64,000 nucleotides of DNA from Neomegalonema sp. (GTDB lineage Bacteria > Pseudomonadota > Alphaproteobacteria > Rhodobacterales > Rhodobacteraceae): the NCBI GenBank assembly GCA_022760435.1, contig JALEFY010000037.1:62001-126000 (forward strand), written 5' to 3'. Below are positions 16,638-24,204 of the stretch, piece by piece. Below the pieces are notes generated by a model that did not search any database, had not been told where the DNA came from, and was given only the letters and a program-made list of their open reading frames with translations. The translations under genes and the position numbers were made by a program. The stretch's first letter is position 1. The number at the start of each line of letters is the position of its first letter.

Positions 16638-19600
16638 CTAGTGCCCTGTTTGAGAACGCTCCAGGATCTCCGGATCAGCTTCATCGGTGGCGACCCGCGC
16701 CAGATCCTGCAACATTTGCGGGTCCGGATGGCCTTCGGTAATTGCCGACTGGATCATCCCATGCAGATCCCAGCCCTCCGAGCGCACCCCGGCCTCAAGC
16801 AGCCCGCGCGTTGCCTTCAGAGATTCGGCACGGCGGGCGGGGTCGTGGGCGTAGCGGCAGAACCACAGCTCAAGCATCAGATAGAGCGGGCGCACGCTGA
16901 CATCCATGTCATAGGCAGCGTTGAACGCGTCCGACAGGACCTTGAGCCCCTCGGCAGTATGCCCCTGACTGAGCAGGAACTGGGCCGAGCGCGACAGGGT
17001 TGCCGCGTCGCGATCCGAGCCCTGAACCGCCAGACGGAACTGGCTCTCCGCTTCCTCCAGATCGCCTTTGGTCTCGCGCAGGAATTTCGCGAATTTGAGC
17101 TTGATGGCCGAATGGTTATGCGACAGGCGCACCGCCTCTCGGAAATAGATCTCCGCTTCCTCGGCATCCTGGCGCACATTGGCGAGGAAACTGGCGAGTT
17201 GATCGAGAATTTCGGCCGCATTGGGCTCAATCTCGACGGCGCGGCGCAGATATTTCTCCGCCTTGTCCGGATCGCCTCTCTCCGCGAGGAAGGCCCCATA
17301 AGCGCGCAGGATCGTCGCCGAGCGTGGTGCCAGGGCCAGAGCTTCGGAGAACATTTCCGCTGCCTCCTGGGTGAAATCGGAATGACGGCCCAGATACTCG
17401 GCAAAGGCCGAGAGCGCGATCGGGTTATACGGCTCGAGGCGTACGGCATTGCGGTGCAACGGATCCGCCGCATCCGCATCGTCGAGCTTCTCTTCGCAGA
17501 AGATCGCGAAGGCGGTGTTCGGTTCGGCCTCGAGCGGCAGCGCCTTGAGCGCCTCATCATGCTGGACCTTGGCCCGCAGAAGATCGCCGCGACGATTGGC
17601 GAGGAACTTGGCCAGCGCGAGCTGAGCCCGCATGTGCTGCGGATCGCATTTGACGGCCTTGAGATACGCGGCCTCCGCCTCGTTGAGCTCCCCCTTGCGC
17701 TCGGCAACCACGCCGATGGCGTAATGCACCGTCGCATTGGAGGGTGCCAGACGCAGCGCTTCGATACAAAGGCGCTCGGCCCGATCCAGCGCGGCGGCGT
17801 TCTGGGCGTGGAAGAGGGCAAGCTCAGCCTTGGCCGCGCCATTGGTCGGCGCCACCTCGACGGCACGGCGCAAACGCCCCTCGGCCGCATCCCGGCGCCC
17901 GCGCCGATCAAGCAGGAAATGCGCATAGGCAATCAAGGTATCGGGATCGTCTGGGGCGACTTCCAGCGCCAGGCGCAGGCAGTTTTCGGCTTCATCAGTC
18001 GCCCCGCGCGAGCGCTGAAGGAACATTGCCAGAGTGCACAGGGTCTTCGCATTGCGCATATCTGCGTTCAGGGCACGGGTGAGCAGCTCTTCCGCCGAAC
18101 CACCATCGCCCAGTGCCTTCAGCATGAAGATTGCGTATTCACGCAGCAGCCCGGGATCTTCAGGCGCGAGGATCTCAGCCTCGTGATATTGTTCATGGGC
18201 GGCGTCATAGTCACCAAGACCGATGGCGAGGAAACGGGCGTAGCGGGCCCGCAAGGCCGCATCCTGCGGTGCGGTCTCAATGGCTGCAAGGAACGCGTCG
18301 ACCCCAGCCTGGACCTGATCGGCCTTCAGCTCGGTGCGCGGCTCCGGCGGCAAGGTGCCTGCCGAGCCACCCGAGCCCTTGTAGCGATCGGAAGCAAAGG
18401 CGATCGGCTCGTTATCCTCGGCGCTTTCGTCCTGCTGATCGGGTATTTCCAGCGCATCGCCGTCCATGAGGGAAAGGAGCGATTTGACCGAGGCGGTTTC
18501 GCCCGCATCGCCGTTGTCGGGGGTTTCATCATCACCCAGACCGGCAACCGCCTTCTGAGCAACTGGCGCGGCGCTCTCGCTGCCCTCCCCGGCCTCTGAA
18601 ATGCTGGCGTTTTGCTCGTTCATGGCGCGCATATCGGCCCCGAGCAAGCGTGCGAGTGCGGAGGCAGACAGGCCGTGCACGCCCGGAGAGATCTCGTCCG
18701 CAGCAGGTGCTGACGGCTTTTGCGCCGTTGCGGCACTCTTTCCCGGAGCCTGGCTTTGCGCATCGCTCTGCGCCTCGCTCGCGTTCTGGCTCGCGTTCTG
18801 GCTCGCGTTCTGGCGCGGCGCGTTGTCGACAATCAACTCCAAGGTATCGCCGGTAACGCCATCGTCGCCAGTGCTTGCGCCTTGCTCATCATCCGAGCGC
18901 TGGGCCTGCGCCAGTTCCAGTTGCGCCGCATCGAGCAAAGCCTCGCGATCTCCCGCCGGCGTCTTCTCGCGCGTGATCTGCCCGGAGGGCGTCGAGATCG
19001 CCTTGGAGAACGCGTCGAGCGACTGACGCAAGCGCTCGCGGCGGCTCTCGGCAGTCTGGCGCCGCGCGGTCAGGGTGCTCGGCGCATTCAACTCGAGATT
19101 CTCGCCCAGCTTGACCGGCTCTTCGATCGGCGTATCCGGCAGGCGCATACCCGCGCGCGAGCTCATCTCTGCGTATTGGGCTTCGTAACGACGCAGCATC
19201 CGCTCAAAACGCTCGATCTTCGGATGGCCGAGACCAAACTCGAGACGCACCAGATACATCAACTCGTCGAAGTCGGAATGCGGCACCCAGATCGCGCCGC
19301 GATCCTCGAGCCATTCGGCCATCTCGCCAACCGGCGCTGCGGCATTGACCCAGTAAACCCCGCCTGCGGGTGAGCCCGGCGGCAGGGCGTCGAGCAGGTC
19401 GAGCACGCATTCATCGCGCCCGCCATAGCCGGTGATGATCAACCCGGCATCGGCCATCACCCCGCGCAGGCGATCCTTCACATCGCCGGGCAATTGCGGA
19501 CGGTTGCGACCCGAGGCACTGGTTTTCGGCAGATGCGCATCGCCATGGATCTTGACCAGGGTCGGCGCACCGGGAGCCATTGCGACATGCCGATCCAGCG

Positions 19601-20129
19601 ACTGCGCGGTAAAGACCTGCGGGCGGCGCTGACTGTAGAGATGCAGCGCATCGGCGGCCAGATCATCGAAATTCACCGACAGCGCAACCGAGCAGCGACG
19701 CCCCCATTTCTCATGGGTCATGAGCTGCGCGAGCGTCGCATAGCCAAAGCCCGGCTCTGCCGAGGTCAGCATGCGTTCAATCTCGCGGCGGCGATCGTGA
19801 TCGGTATAAAAAAGCGCCTCAAGGGCCTGAGCATAGACGCTGGCCGGATCGTCCGGATCATACCCCGTAAAGCGAGAGGCCGCCCAGGCATCGAGATCGT
19901 TGTCTTGCCCGGTCTCGAGATATTTGAGCTCTTTCACCCAGCCGCGCGCCGCTTCCGCTGCCGTCGGGATGCCGGAGGTTACGGAACACCCGGCCCCGAG
20001 CAGCCAGGTAAAGGAGATCTCCTGACGCTGCACACCATGCCGAAAGCGCCGAACGAACTCGCGAATAGGGACGGTTCTCAGCGCGCTCTCGCCAGCCCCC
20101 TGGCTGGCACCATCGGTCAGATCGCTCAT
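16638..20129 (-). CDS. SIR2-like domain fused to long TPR array
   Basis: A 1163-aa soluble protein. Residues about 25-300 match the SIR2-like NAD-binding fold of defence-type SIR2 proteins: LLGAGCSVTSGIP (43-55), SVNFDD with Asn153, KIHGD with His195 and IITGYGGRD (231-239). Residues 330-600 are a low-complexity linker (including a 12-bp triplicated Asn-Ala-Ser-Gln segment). From about 605 to 1060 there are roughly a dozen helical repeats with the TPR pattern (for example PNAAEILDQLASFLANV). Free-standing SIR2-like proteins often hydrolyse NAD when triggered, and TPRs sense or bind partners, so an NADase sensor or effector is possible. GAGAGG 8 nt upstream supports ATG 20129. It is a single-gene transcript with its own terminator. 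Confidence 0.85.
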   Translation of the reverse strand: MSDLTDGASQGAGESALRTVPIREFVRRFRHGVQRQEISFTWLLGAGCSVTSGIPTAAEAARGWVKELKYLETGQDNDLDAWAASRFTGYDPDDPASVYAQALEALFYTDHDRRREIERMLTSAEPGFGYATLAQLMTHEKWGRRCSVALSVNFDDLAADALHLYSQRRPQVFTAQSLDRHVAMAPGAPTLVKIHGDAHLPKTSASGRNRPQLPGDVKDRLRGVMADAGLIITGYGGRDECVLDLLDALPPGSPAGGVYWVNAAAPVGEMAEWLEDRGAIWVPHSDFDELMYLVRLEFGLGHPKIERFERMLRRYEAQYAEMSSRAGMRLPDTPIEEPVKLGENLELNAPSTLTARRQTAESRRERLRQSLDAFSKAISTPSGQITREKTPAGDREALLDAAQLELAQAQRSDDEQGASTGDDGVTGDTLELIVDNAPRQNASQNASQNASEAQSDAQSQAPGKSAATAQKPSAPAADEISPGVHGLSASALARLLGADMRAMNEQNASISEAGEGSESAAPVAQKAVAGLGDDETPDNGDAGETASVKSLLSLMDGDALEIPDQQDESAEDNEPIAFASDRYKGSGGSAGTLPPEPRTELKADQVQAGVDAFLAAIETAPQDAALRARYARFLAIGLGDYDAAHEQYHEAEILAPEDPGLLREYAIFMLKALGDGGSAEELLTRALNADMRNAKTLCTLAMFLQRSRGATDEAENCLRLALEVAPDDPDTLIAYAHFLLDRRGRRDAAEGRLRRAVEVAPTNGAAKAELALFHAQNAAALDRAERLCIEALRLAPSNATVHYAIGVVAERKGELNEAEAAYLKAVKCDPQHMRAQLALAKFLANRRGDLLRAKVQHDEALKALPLEAEPNTAFAIFCEEKLDDADAADPLHRNAVRLEPYNPIALSAFAEYLGRHSDFTQEAAEMFSEALALAPRSATILRAYGAFLAERGDPDKAEKYLRRAVEIEPNAAEILDQLASFLANVRQDAEEAEIYFREAVRLSHNHSAIKLKFAKFLRETKGDLEEAESQFRLAVQGSDRDAATLSRSAQFLLSQGHTAEGLKVLSDAFNAAYDMDVSVRPLYLMLELWFCRYAHDPARRAESLKATRGLLEAGVRSEGWDLHGMIQSAITEGHPDPQMLQDLARVATDEADPEILERSQTGH
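18777..18812. repeat. 12-bp tandem triplication inside the SIR2-TPR linker
   Basis: The unit GCTCGCGTTCTG is present three times without a mismatch and stays in frame (12 nt = 4 codons), encoding Asn-Ala-Ser-Gln-type repeats at about residues 441-452. A length-variable linker is the likely consequence. Confidence 0.85.
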
Positions 20130-20468
20130 CTTGCTCGCCTCTCACGCGCCTGTCCCGGCGCTTTGCCTGCCTCAATTCTCGCGAAGAACGGCGATTGTCT
20201 TTGCCCTGCCCGGATGCAGGATGGTTTGCCGCTCCTTCGCCCCTGCCCCGCTTGCTGCGCCTCGAAAATCAAGACGCAACCTCTCCCCGAGGCCGGCTGC
20301 CGCGCTTTGCTCATTGTCTGGCAAGAGTCGCGGACTGCTGAGCTTCGTTTACGGTAAAATGGGGCATTGTCCAATAGCCGTCATGCTGACTCTAGGCAAT
20401 CCAGGCCGAAATACAGGGGGGCGTTGCACAAGAAACGCTATAATTTGTGCTTAACCATAAGGTCATAC
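20130..20468. other. Intergenic region upstream of the SIR2-TPR gene
   Basis: No convincing gene is visible in these 339 bases. A weak inverted repeat (GCACAA...TTGTGC, 20425-20450) with an AT-rich loop containing TATAAT (plus strand) or ATTATA (minus strand) lies just beyond the end of the CobK-SufE gene. It could be a terminator or part of the promoter of the SIR2-TPR gene; the sequence does not decide. Confidence 0.4.
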
Positions 20469-20900
20469 TCAAGCAGCAGCGTCTGCGATGCCCTTGATTC
20501 GCGCCACCATCGCCTTCAGCCCGTTGCTGCGCTGCGGCGATAGATGGCTGGCAAGGCCCAGATCCGAGAGCGCGGCAATCGGATCGGTGGACCGGATTTG
20601 CTCGATCGTTTGCCCCGAGAGCAAGGCACGCAGCACGGCAATGAGGCCCTTCACGATCAGCGCATCGCTATCACCATCGAAGAACAGCCGCGCCTGAGCG
20701 GGCGTCGCGCCAGGCTCGACCCGCGGCAGGAGCCAGACCTGACTGACACAGCCCTCCACCTTGGTCTGGGCACTGCGCGCCGCCTCCGGGAAGGGGGGCA
20801 GGGCCTTGCCCAGCTCGATCACATAGCCGTAGCGTTCTTCCCAATCGTCCAGAAGCTCGAAGGTATCCTTGATCTCTTCAAAATCGGGCGCTGCGTTCAT
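20469..20900 (-). CDS. sufE: SufE cysteine desulfuration acceptor, internal in-frame start of the fusion gene
   Basis: ATG 20900 lies in frame within the CobK-SufE gene and is preceded by CGGAGAG 5 nt upstream, so a 143-aa stand-alone SufE can be translated. SufE takes sulfur from the desulfurase SufS and passes it to the Fe-S scaffold. The persulfide cysteine is Cys51 (KVEGCVSQVW), the same number as in E. coli SufE, and the C-terminal LGLASHLSPQRSNGL helix region is typical. The suf operon itself is not in the window. Whether the fusion, the short form or both are made needs protein evidence. Confidence 0.82.
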   Translation of the reverse strand: MNAAPDFEEIKDTFELLDDWEERYGYVIELGKALPPFPEAARSAQTKVEGCVSQVWLLPRVEPGATPAQARLFFDGDSDALIVKGLIAVLRALLSGQTIEQIRSTDPIAALSDLGLASHLSPQRSNGLKAMVARIKGIADAAA

Positions 20901-21689
20901 GGCACTCTCCGTATTTGCATCTGCTGCACTTAATTCGCGGCGCGGTGCAGTTCCAGCCATTTGAGCCCGCCCCCGCGCGCCCTTGAGGTCCAAGGCCCCC
21001 TGACGCGCGAGCCAGAGCATGGCTTCGGCCGCATTCGCGACCCTTTCGCCAAGCACGGGCGGGCGGGCGAGCATCCAGACCGGCAGCCCAAGCGCCCGGG
21101 CCGCGCCGATCTTCGGCCAGGCACCGATCGCGCCATCATTGCGCGTGAGCAGATGCGTGATGCGATGATCGCGCATCAACGCCGCTTCCCCATCGGGCTC
21201 GAAAGGCCCGGCACCCTGACTCACGATATGATCGCGCAGCGCCAGCGTCACCGGACCGGGGCGACGGATGCGAACGAGAAAGAAGCAATCGGCCCGCGCC
21301 GAAAAGGGCGCCAGACGTTCTCGGCCAAGGGTGAGCATCGCCCGCGCTCCCGAAGGCAGGCCCGCGGCCATAGCGCCCGGGCTCTCGAAAACCCGCCAAC
21401 TGTCGGCGGGCTCGGCTGACCAGCCTTGCCGCCAGATCCGCAGATACCGTCGCCGCCCCGTCGGGTCACGACCGTTCCAGCGCGACGGCGCTTGCTCGTC
21501 ATAAGGGTGGGACGCATCAATGATCCAGTCACGATCACAAGCGATCAGGCACGGCGCATCCTGCGCCTTTGCGCAATCGACGCCCTGCATCGCCAGAAGA
21601 TGCCGCAGCTCCGCCGCTTCTGCGGTCTGCCCAAGCACGATGACCTGCGCGCGCGAATCGGCCGGATCGGCGGCGCCTTCAAGGCTCAA
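20469..21689 (-). CDS. CobK/CbiJ-like precorrin-6A reductase domain fused to SufE
   Basis: One uninterrupted 406-aa frame joins two unrelated domains. Residues 10-235 resemble precorrin-6A/cobalt-precorrin-6A reductase: VIVLGQT at the N-terminus, IIDASHPYDEQAP, MLTLGRERLAPF and TRNDGAIGAWPKIGAARALGLPVWMLARP. Residues 264-406 are a complete SufE sulfur acceptor with its cysteine in VEGCVSQVWLLP. The start is TTG 21689, overlapping the TGA of rnd (TTGA); no better start is visible. No other cob gene lies nearby. An internal ATG with a good ribosome site begins the SufE part, so free SufE is probably also made. Confidence 0.8.
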   Translation of the reverse strand: MSLEGAADPADSRAQVIVLGQTAEAAELRHLLAMQGVDCAKAQDAPCLIACDRDWIIDASHPYDEQAPSRWNGRDPTGRRRYLRIWRQGWSAEPADSWRVFESPGAMAAGLPSGARAMLTLGRERLAPFSARADCFFLVRIRRPGPVTLALRDHIVSQGAGPFEPDGEAALMRDHRITHLLTRNDGAIGAWPKIGAARALGLPVWMLARPPVLGERVANAAEAMLWLARQGALDLKGARGRAQMAGTAPRRELSAADANTESAMNAAPDFEEIKDTFELLDDWEERYGYVIELGKALPPFPEAARSAQTKVEGCVSQVWLLPRVEPGATPAQARLFFDGDSDALIVKGLIAVLRALLSGQTIEQIRSTDPIAALSDLGLASHLSPQRSNGLKAMVARIKGIADAAA

Positions 21690-22849
21690 AGATCGATCAC
21701 CTTCACGCAGCCATCGCCCGCAGAGAGCGCGATCTCGCCCTGTTTGAGCTTGAGCGCCAGCGCGCCAAAAGCCTCGCGCCGCCAGCCGCGCAAGGCAGGC
21801 ACGTCCGGCTCATCATCACTGGCCAGAGCATCAAGATCCGCCGCCGAAGCCAGCAACCGCTGGGCGACACCGATCTCCTCGGCCTTGGCCTTGAGCAACA
21901 CCCGCAGCAGATCGCCCAGCGCGACCGCGCCATTTTTCGGCGCCTTGGGCTCGGGTGCCACCGGCCGGTCGGCGGAGGGCACTTCCAACCCCTTGCGCAC
22001 GGCCTCGAGGATCCCGTCAGCAAACTCGCCCTTGCGGCTCTCGCGGAACACGAGACGGCAGCGCCCCAGCTCCTCAATCGTCTTCGGCTGACTGGCGCAG
22101 ATCTCGAGCAGCGCATCATCCTTGAGCACGCGCGTGCGCGGAATATCTTTCTCGCGCGCCATACGCTCGCGCCAGGCCGCAAGCTCACGCGCGACCGAAA
22201 GGAATTTGCCATTGTTCGAGCGGGTCTTGAGCTTTTTCCACATCTCATCGGGATCGGTGAGATAGGTCGCGGGGTCGCTGAGGATCTGCATTTCCTCCGC
22301 CACCCATCCGGTGCGCTTGCTCTGTTCGAGCTCCTTGGCCAGGGTCTCATAGATCACCCGCAGATGGGTGACATCACCCAGCGCATAGGTGAGCTGCTTC
22401 TGGGTGAGCGGACGGCGCGACCAGTCGGTAAAGCGCGAGGTCTTGTCGACGCTGGCGCGCGCGACCTTGCGAACGAGGGTCTCATAGCCGACCTGATCGC
22501 CAAAACCGCAAACCATGGCCGCGATCTGGGTATCAAAGAGCGGCGCCGGAATTTGGCCGCTCAGATGATGGAAGATCTCGATATCCTGGCGCGCGGCATG
22601 AAAGACCTTCACCACATCCGGCTTGGCCATCAGCTCGAAAAACGGCGTCAGGTCCAGCCCGGTATCGATCGGGTCAATGATCGCCGCCGATTGTGGGTCG
22701 TCCCGGTCCGGTCGCGCGACCTGGATCAGGCACAACACTGGCCAGAACGTGCGCTCGCGCACGAACTCGGTGTCGACGGTTATATAAGGCGCCGCTGAGA
22801 ACTCACGACACAGGGCGTCCAGGTCTGGTTGAGATCGAACTATACGCAT
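21686..22849 (-). CDS. rnd: Ribonuclease D
   Basis: A 3'-5' exoribonuclease that trims tRNA precursors. The DEDDy exonuclease motifs are all present: VDTEFVRERTFWP (about 25-37), KVFHAARQDIEIF (80-92) and LTQKQLTYALGDVTHL (about 147-162, with catalytic Tyr and Asp). Residues 210-285 form an HRDC-type helical domain. Length of 387 aa is usual. AGAGG 6 nt upstream supports ATG 22849. Its stop overlaps the TTG start of the CobK-SufE gene by 4 nt, so these are probably translated together. Confidence 0.94.
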   Translation of the reverse strand: MRIVRSQPDLDALCREFSAAPYITVDTEFVRERTFWPVLCLIQVARPDRDDPQSAAIIDPIDTGLDLTPFFELMAKPDVVKVFHAARQDIEIFHHLSGQIPAPLFDTQIAAMVCGFGDQVGYETLVRKVARASVDKTSRFTDWSRRPLTQKQLTYALGDVTHLRVIYETLAKELEQSKRTGWVAEEMQILSDPATYLTDPDEMWKKLKTRSNNGKFLSVARELAAWRERMAREKDIPRTRVLKDDALLEICASQPKTIEELGRCRLVFRESRKGEFADGILEAVRKGLEVPSADRPVAPEPKAPKNGAVALGDLLRVLLKAKAEEIGVAQRLLASAADLDALASDDEPDVPALRGWRREAFGALALKLKQGEIALSAGDGCVKVIDL

Positions 22850-22980
22850 CGCAGCCTCTATAGCGGTGCTTTCATCCCTTGTCTTGAGCCATCACGTCGC
22901 AAATGCGCCTTGATGCAAACGCGCCGCATGGTTTATGACGGTTAAATGACACTTATATCACAACGTCTGTGAGGCCGCGG

Positions 22981-23724
22981 ATGGCCAAAGGATCGCAAAA
23001 CGCCGACGAAATGTCGGAAAAAACTTTGCAAACGACTGATTTAACGGGATCTTGCATCAATACCGCGCCAATGACGGTCGTACTCGCGAACGTGAAGGGG
23101 GGGTGCGGCAAATCTACAATTGCCACATCCCTGGCCGCCGCCCTGGCGACAACTGGCGCAAAAGTCGCGCTTGCTGATGCGGATCCGCAACGCTCTTCCC
23201 TGACATGGCTTCTGCGTCGCCCGATCGCGGCTGCTCCGATCCACGCACTCGACTGGACCCAGCCTGCCAATATCGGCAAGATCCCTCAGGAGCTGCGCCC
23301 GCTCGACTGGGTGATCATCGACGCGCCGGGCTCAACACGAGGTGCGCGGATCGAGCAATTATGTACCGTTGCCGATCTCATTCTGACGCCGATGACGCCC
23401 TCATTCTTCGACACCCATGCCACGCAACGCTTTCTCATGCATCTGGAGAATGTCGAGCCGGTGCGCGAGGGACGCGCTTCGATGCATATCATCGCCAACC
23501 GGATCCGCAACCAGAGCGCGCTTGATGATGCACTCTCGCTGTTTCTGGAGCGTTTCGATCTCGAACCGGCGGCAGAATTTGCCGAGCGCTCGGCCTATCC
23601 CAACCTTGCCGAGCAGGGCCTGTCGATTTTTGACCGCGAGAGCCAGAGCCTGGCCCCGCTCAAGGCACAATGGCACCCCCTTCTGGAGCTGATGCAACGC
23701 CGCATGAGTGCCGCCACCGCTTGA
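22981..23724 (+). CDS. Orphan ParA/MinD-superfamily ATPase
   Basis: A deviant Walker A ATPase: VVLANVKGGCGKSTIATSLAAALA gives KGGCGKST with the signature first lysine. Walker A' is VALADADPQRS and Walker B is WVIIDAPGSTRG. About 247 aa, with a 30-residue non-conserved N-terminal tail. GAGG lies 6 nt before ATG 22981; a GTG at 22969 is also possible. No parB, parS-like site or second partition gene is adjacent, so it is an orphan of the type that positions plasmids, chemoreceptors or other cargo, or works like VirC1. The cargo is unknown. Confidence 0.85.
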   Translation: MAKGSQNADEMSEKTLQTTDLTGSCINTAPMTVVLANVKGGCGKSTIATSLAAALATTGAKVALADADPQRSSLTWLLRRPIAAAPIHALDWTQPANIGKIPQELRPLDWVIIDAPGSTRGARIEQLCTVADLILTPMTPSFFDTHATQRFLMHLENVEPVREGRASMHIIANRIRNQSALDDALSLFLERFDLEPAAEFAERSAYPNLAEQGLSIFDRESQSLAPLKAQWHPLLELMQRRMSAATA

Positions 23725-23825
23725 CCCGCCCTTGCGAAGGCGCGAATGTCAGCGCGGGCGAGGAGCTGTTCTCGATGCGGGCCATTGCAGGGCATCCGCT
23801 TCAAAGCTGTGGCGAAAGGCGTGTC

Positions 23826-24056
23826 ATGAATATCGAGCTTCCCGACATCTTTCAGATCCGTAACGTGATCGCGGTCGCATTGGCGCTGGCGGTGGAATGG
23901 GGCTTGTCCAGCCTGTTGGAAGTTCCCTTCCGAATGGAATCCTTCGCCTTAATTTTGATCGTCTTCATCATCATAGCGTGGCTGGTGGAAAAGCTGTTGG
24001 TCTGGCTGTTCAAGCGCAAGCGGAAGACGGATCTCTCGCAGACGCCGCCTGAATGA
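23826..24056 (+). CDS. Small membrane protein of unknown function
   Basis: 76 residues from ATG 23826 (AAAGG about 7 nt upstream). Two hydrophobic segments (IRNVIAVALALAVEWGLSSLL and FALILIVFIIIAWLVEKLLVWLF) are followed by a short basic tail KRKRKTD, so both ends probably face the cytoplasm. No family was recognised. The gene ends just before a minisatellite. Confidence 0.55.
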   Translation: MNIELPDIFQIRNVIAVALALAVEWGLSSLLEVPFRMESFALILIVFIIIAWLVEKLLVWLFKRKRKTDLSQTPPE

Positions 24057-24088
24057 ATCGAGCGAAGCGATCTCGTGAAACGGGCTCT

Positions 24089-24152
24089 TTGCGAGAGGTG
24101 ATCTTGCGAGGAGTGATCTTTGCGAGGAGTGATCTTTGCGAGGAGTGATCTT
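24089..24152. repeat. Intergenic minisatellite, four copies of a 15-16-bp unit
   Basis: The unit TTGCGAGGAGTGATCT occurs three times exactly (24104, 24120 and 24136) and once as a variant (24089, GAGAGG in place of GAGGAG). Each copy carries an AGGAG ribosome-site-like core and a GATC. It lies between the small membrane protein and the secreted Cys-rich protein. Confidence 0.85.
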
Positions 24153-24204
24153 GCGCCGACCGCATTGACCGGCCCGCCCAAGCAAACAGAGCGGAGAGGG
24201 ATTG

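Noticed and set aside
15654-18599. 981-codon plus-strand open frame across the homocysteine methyltransferase and SIR2-TPR genes
   Set aside because: It crosses two confident minus-strand genes and a terminator, lacks a ribosome site and has no recognisable domain; it is an antisense shadow.
24089-24152. CRISPR array
   Set aside because: The unit is 15-16 bp, copies are directly adjacent with no spacers, and no cas gene is nearby.
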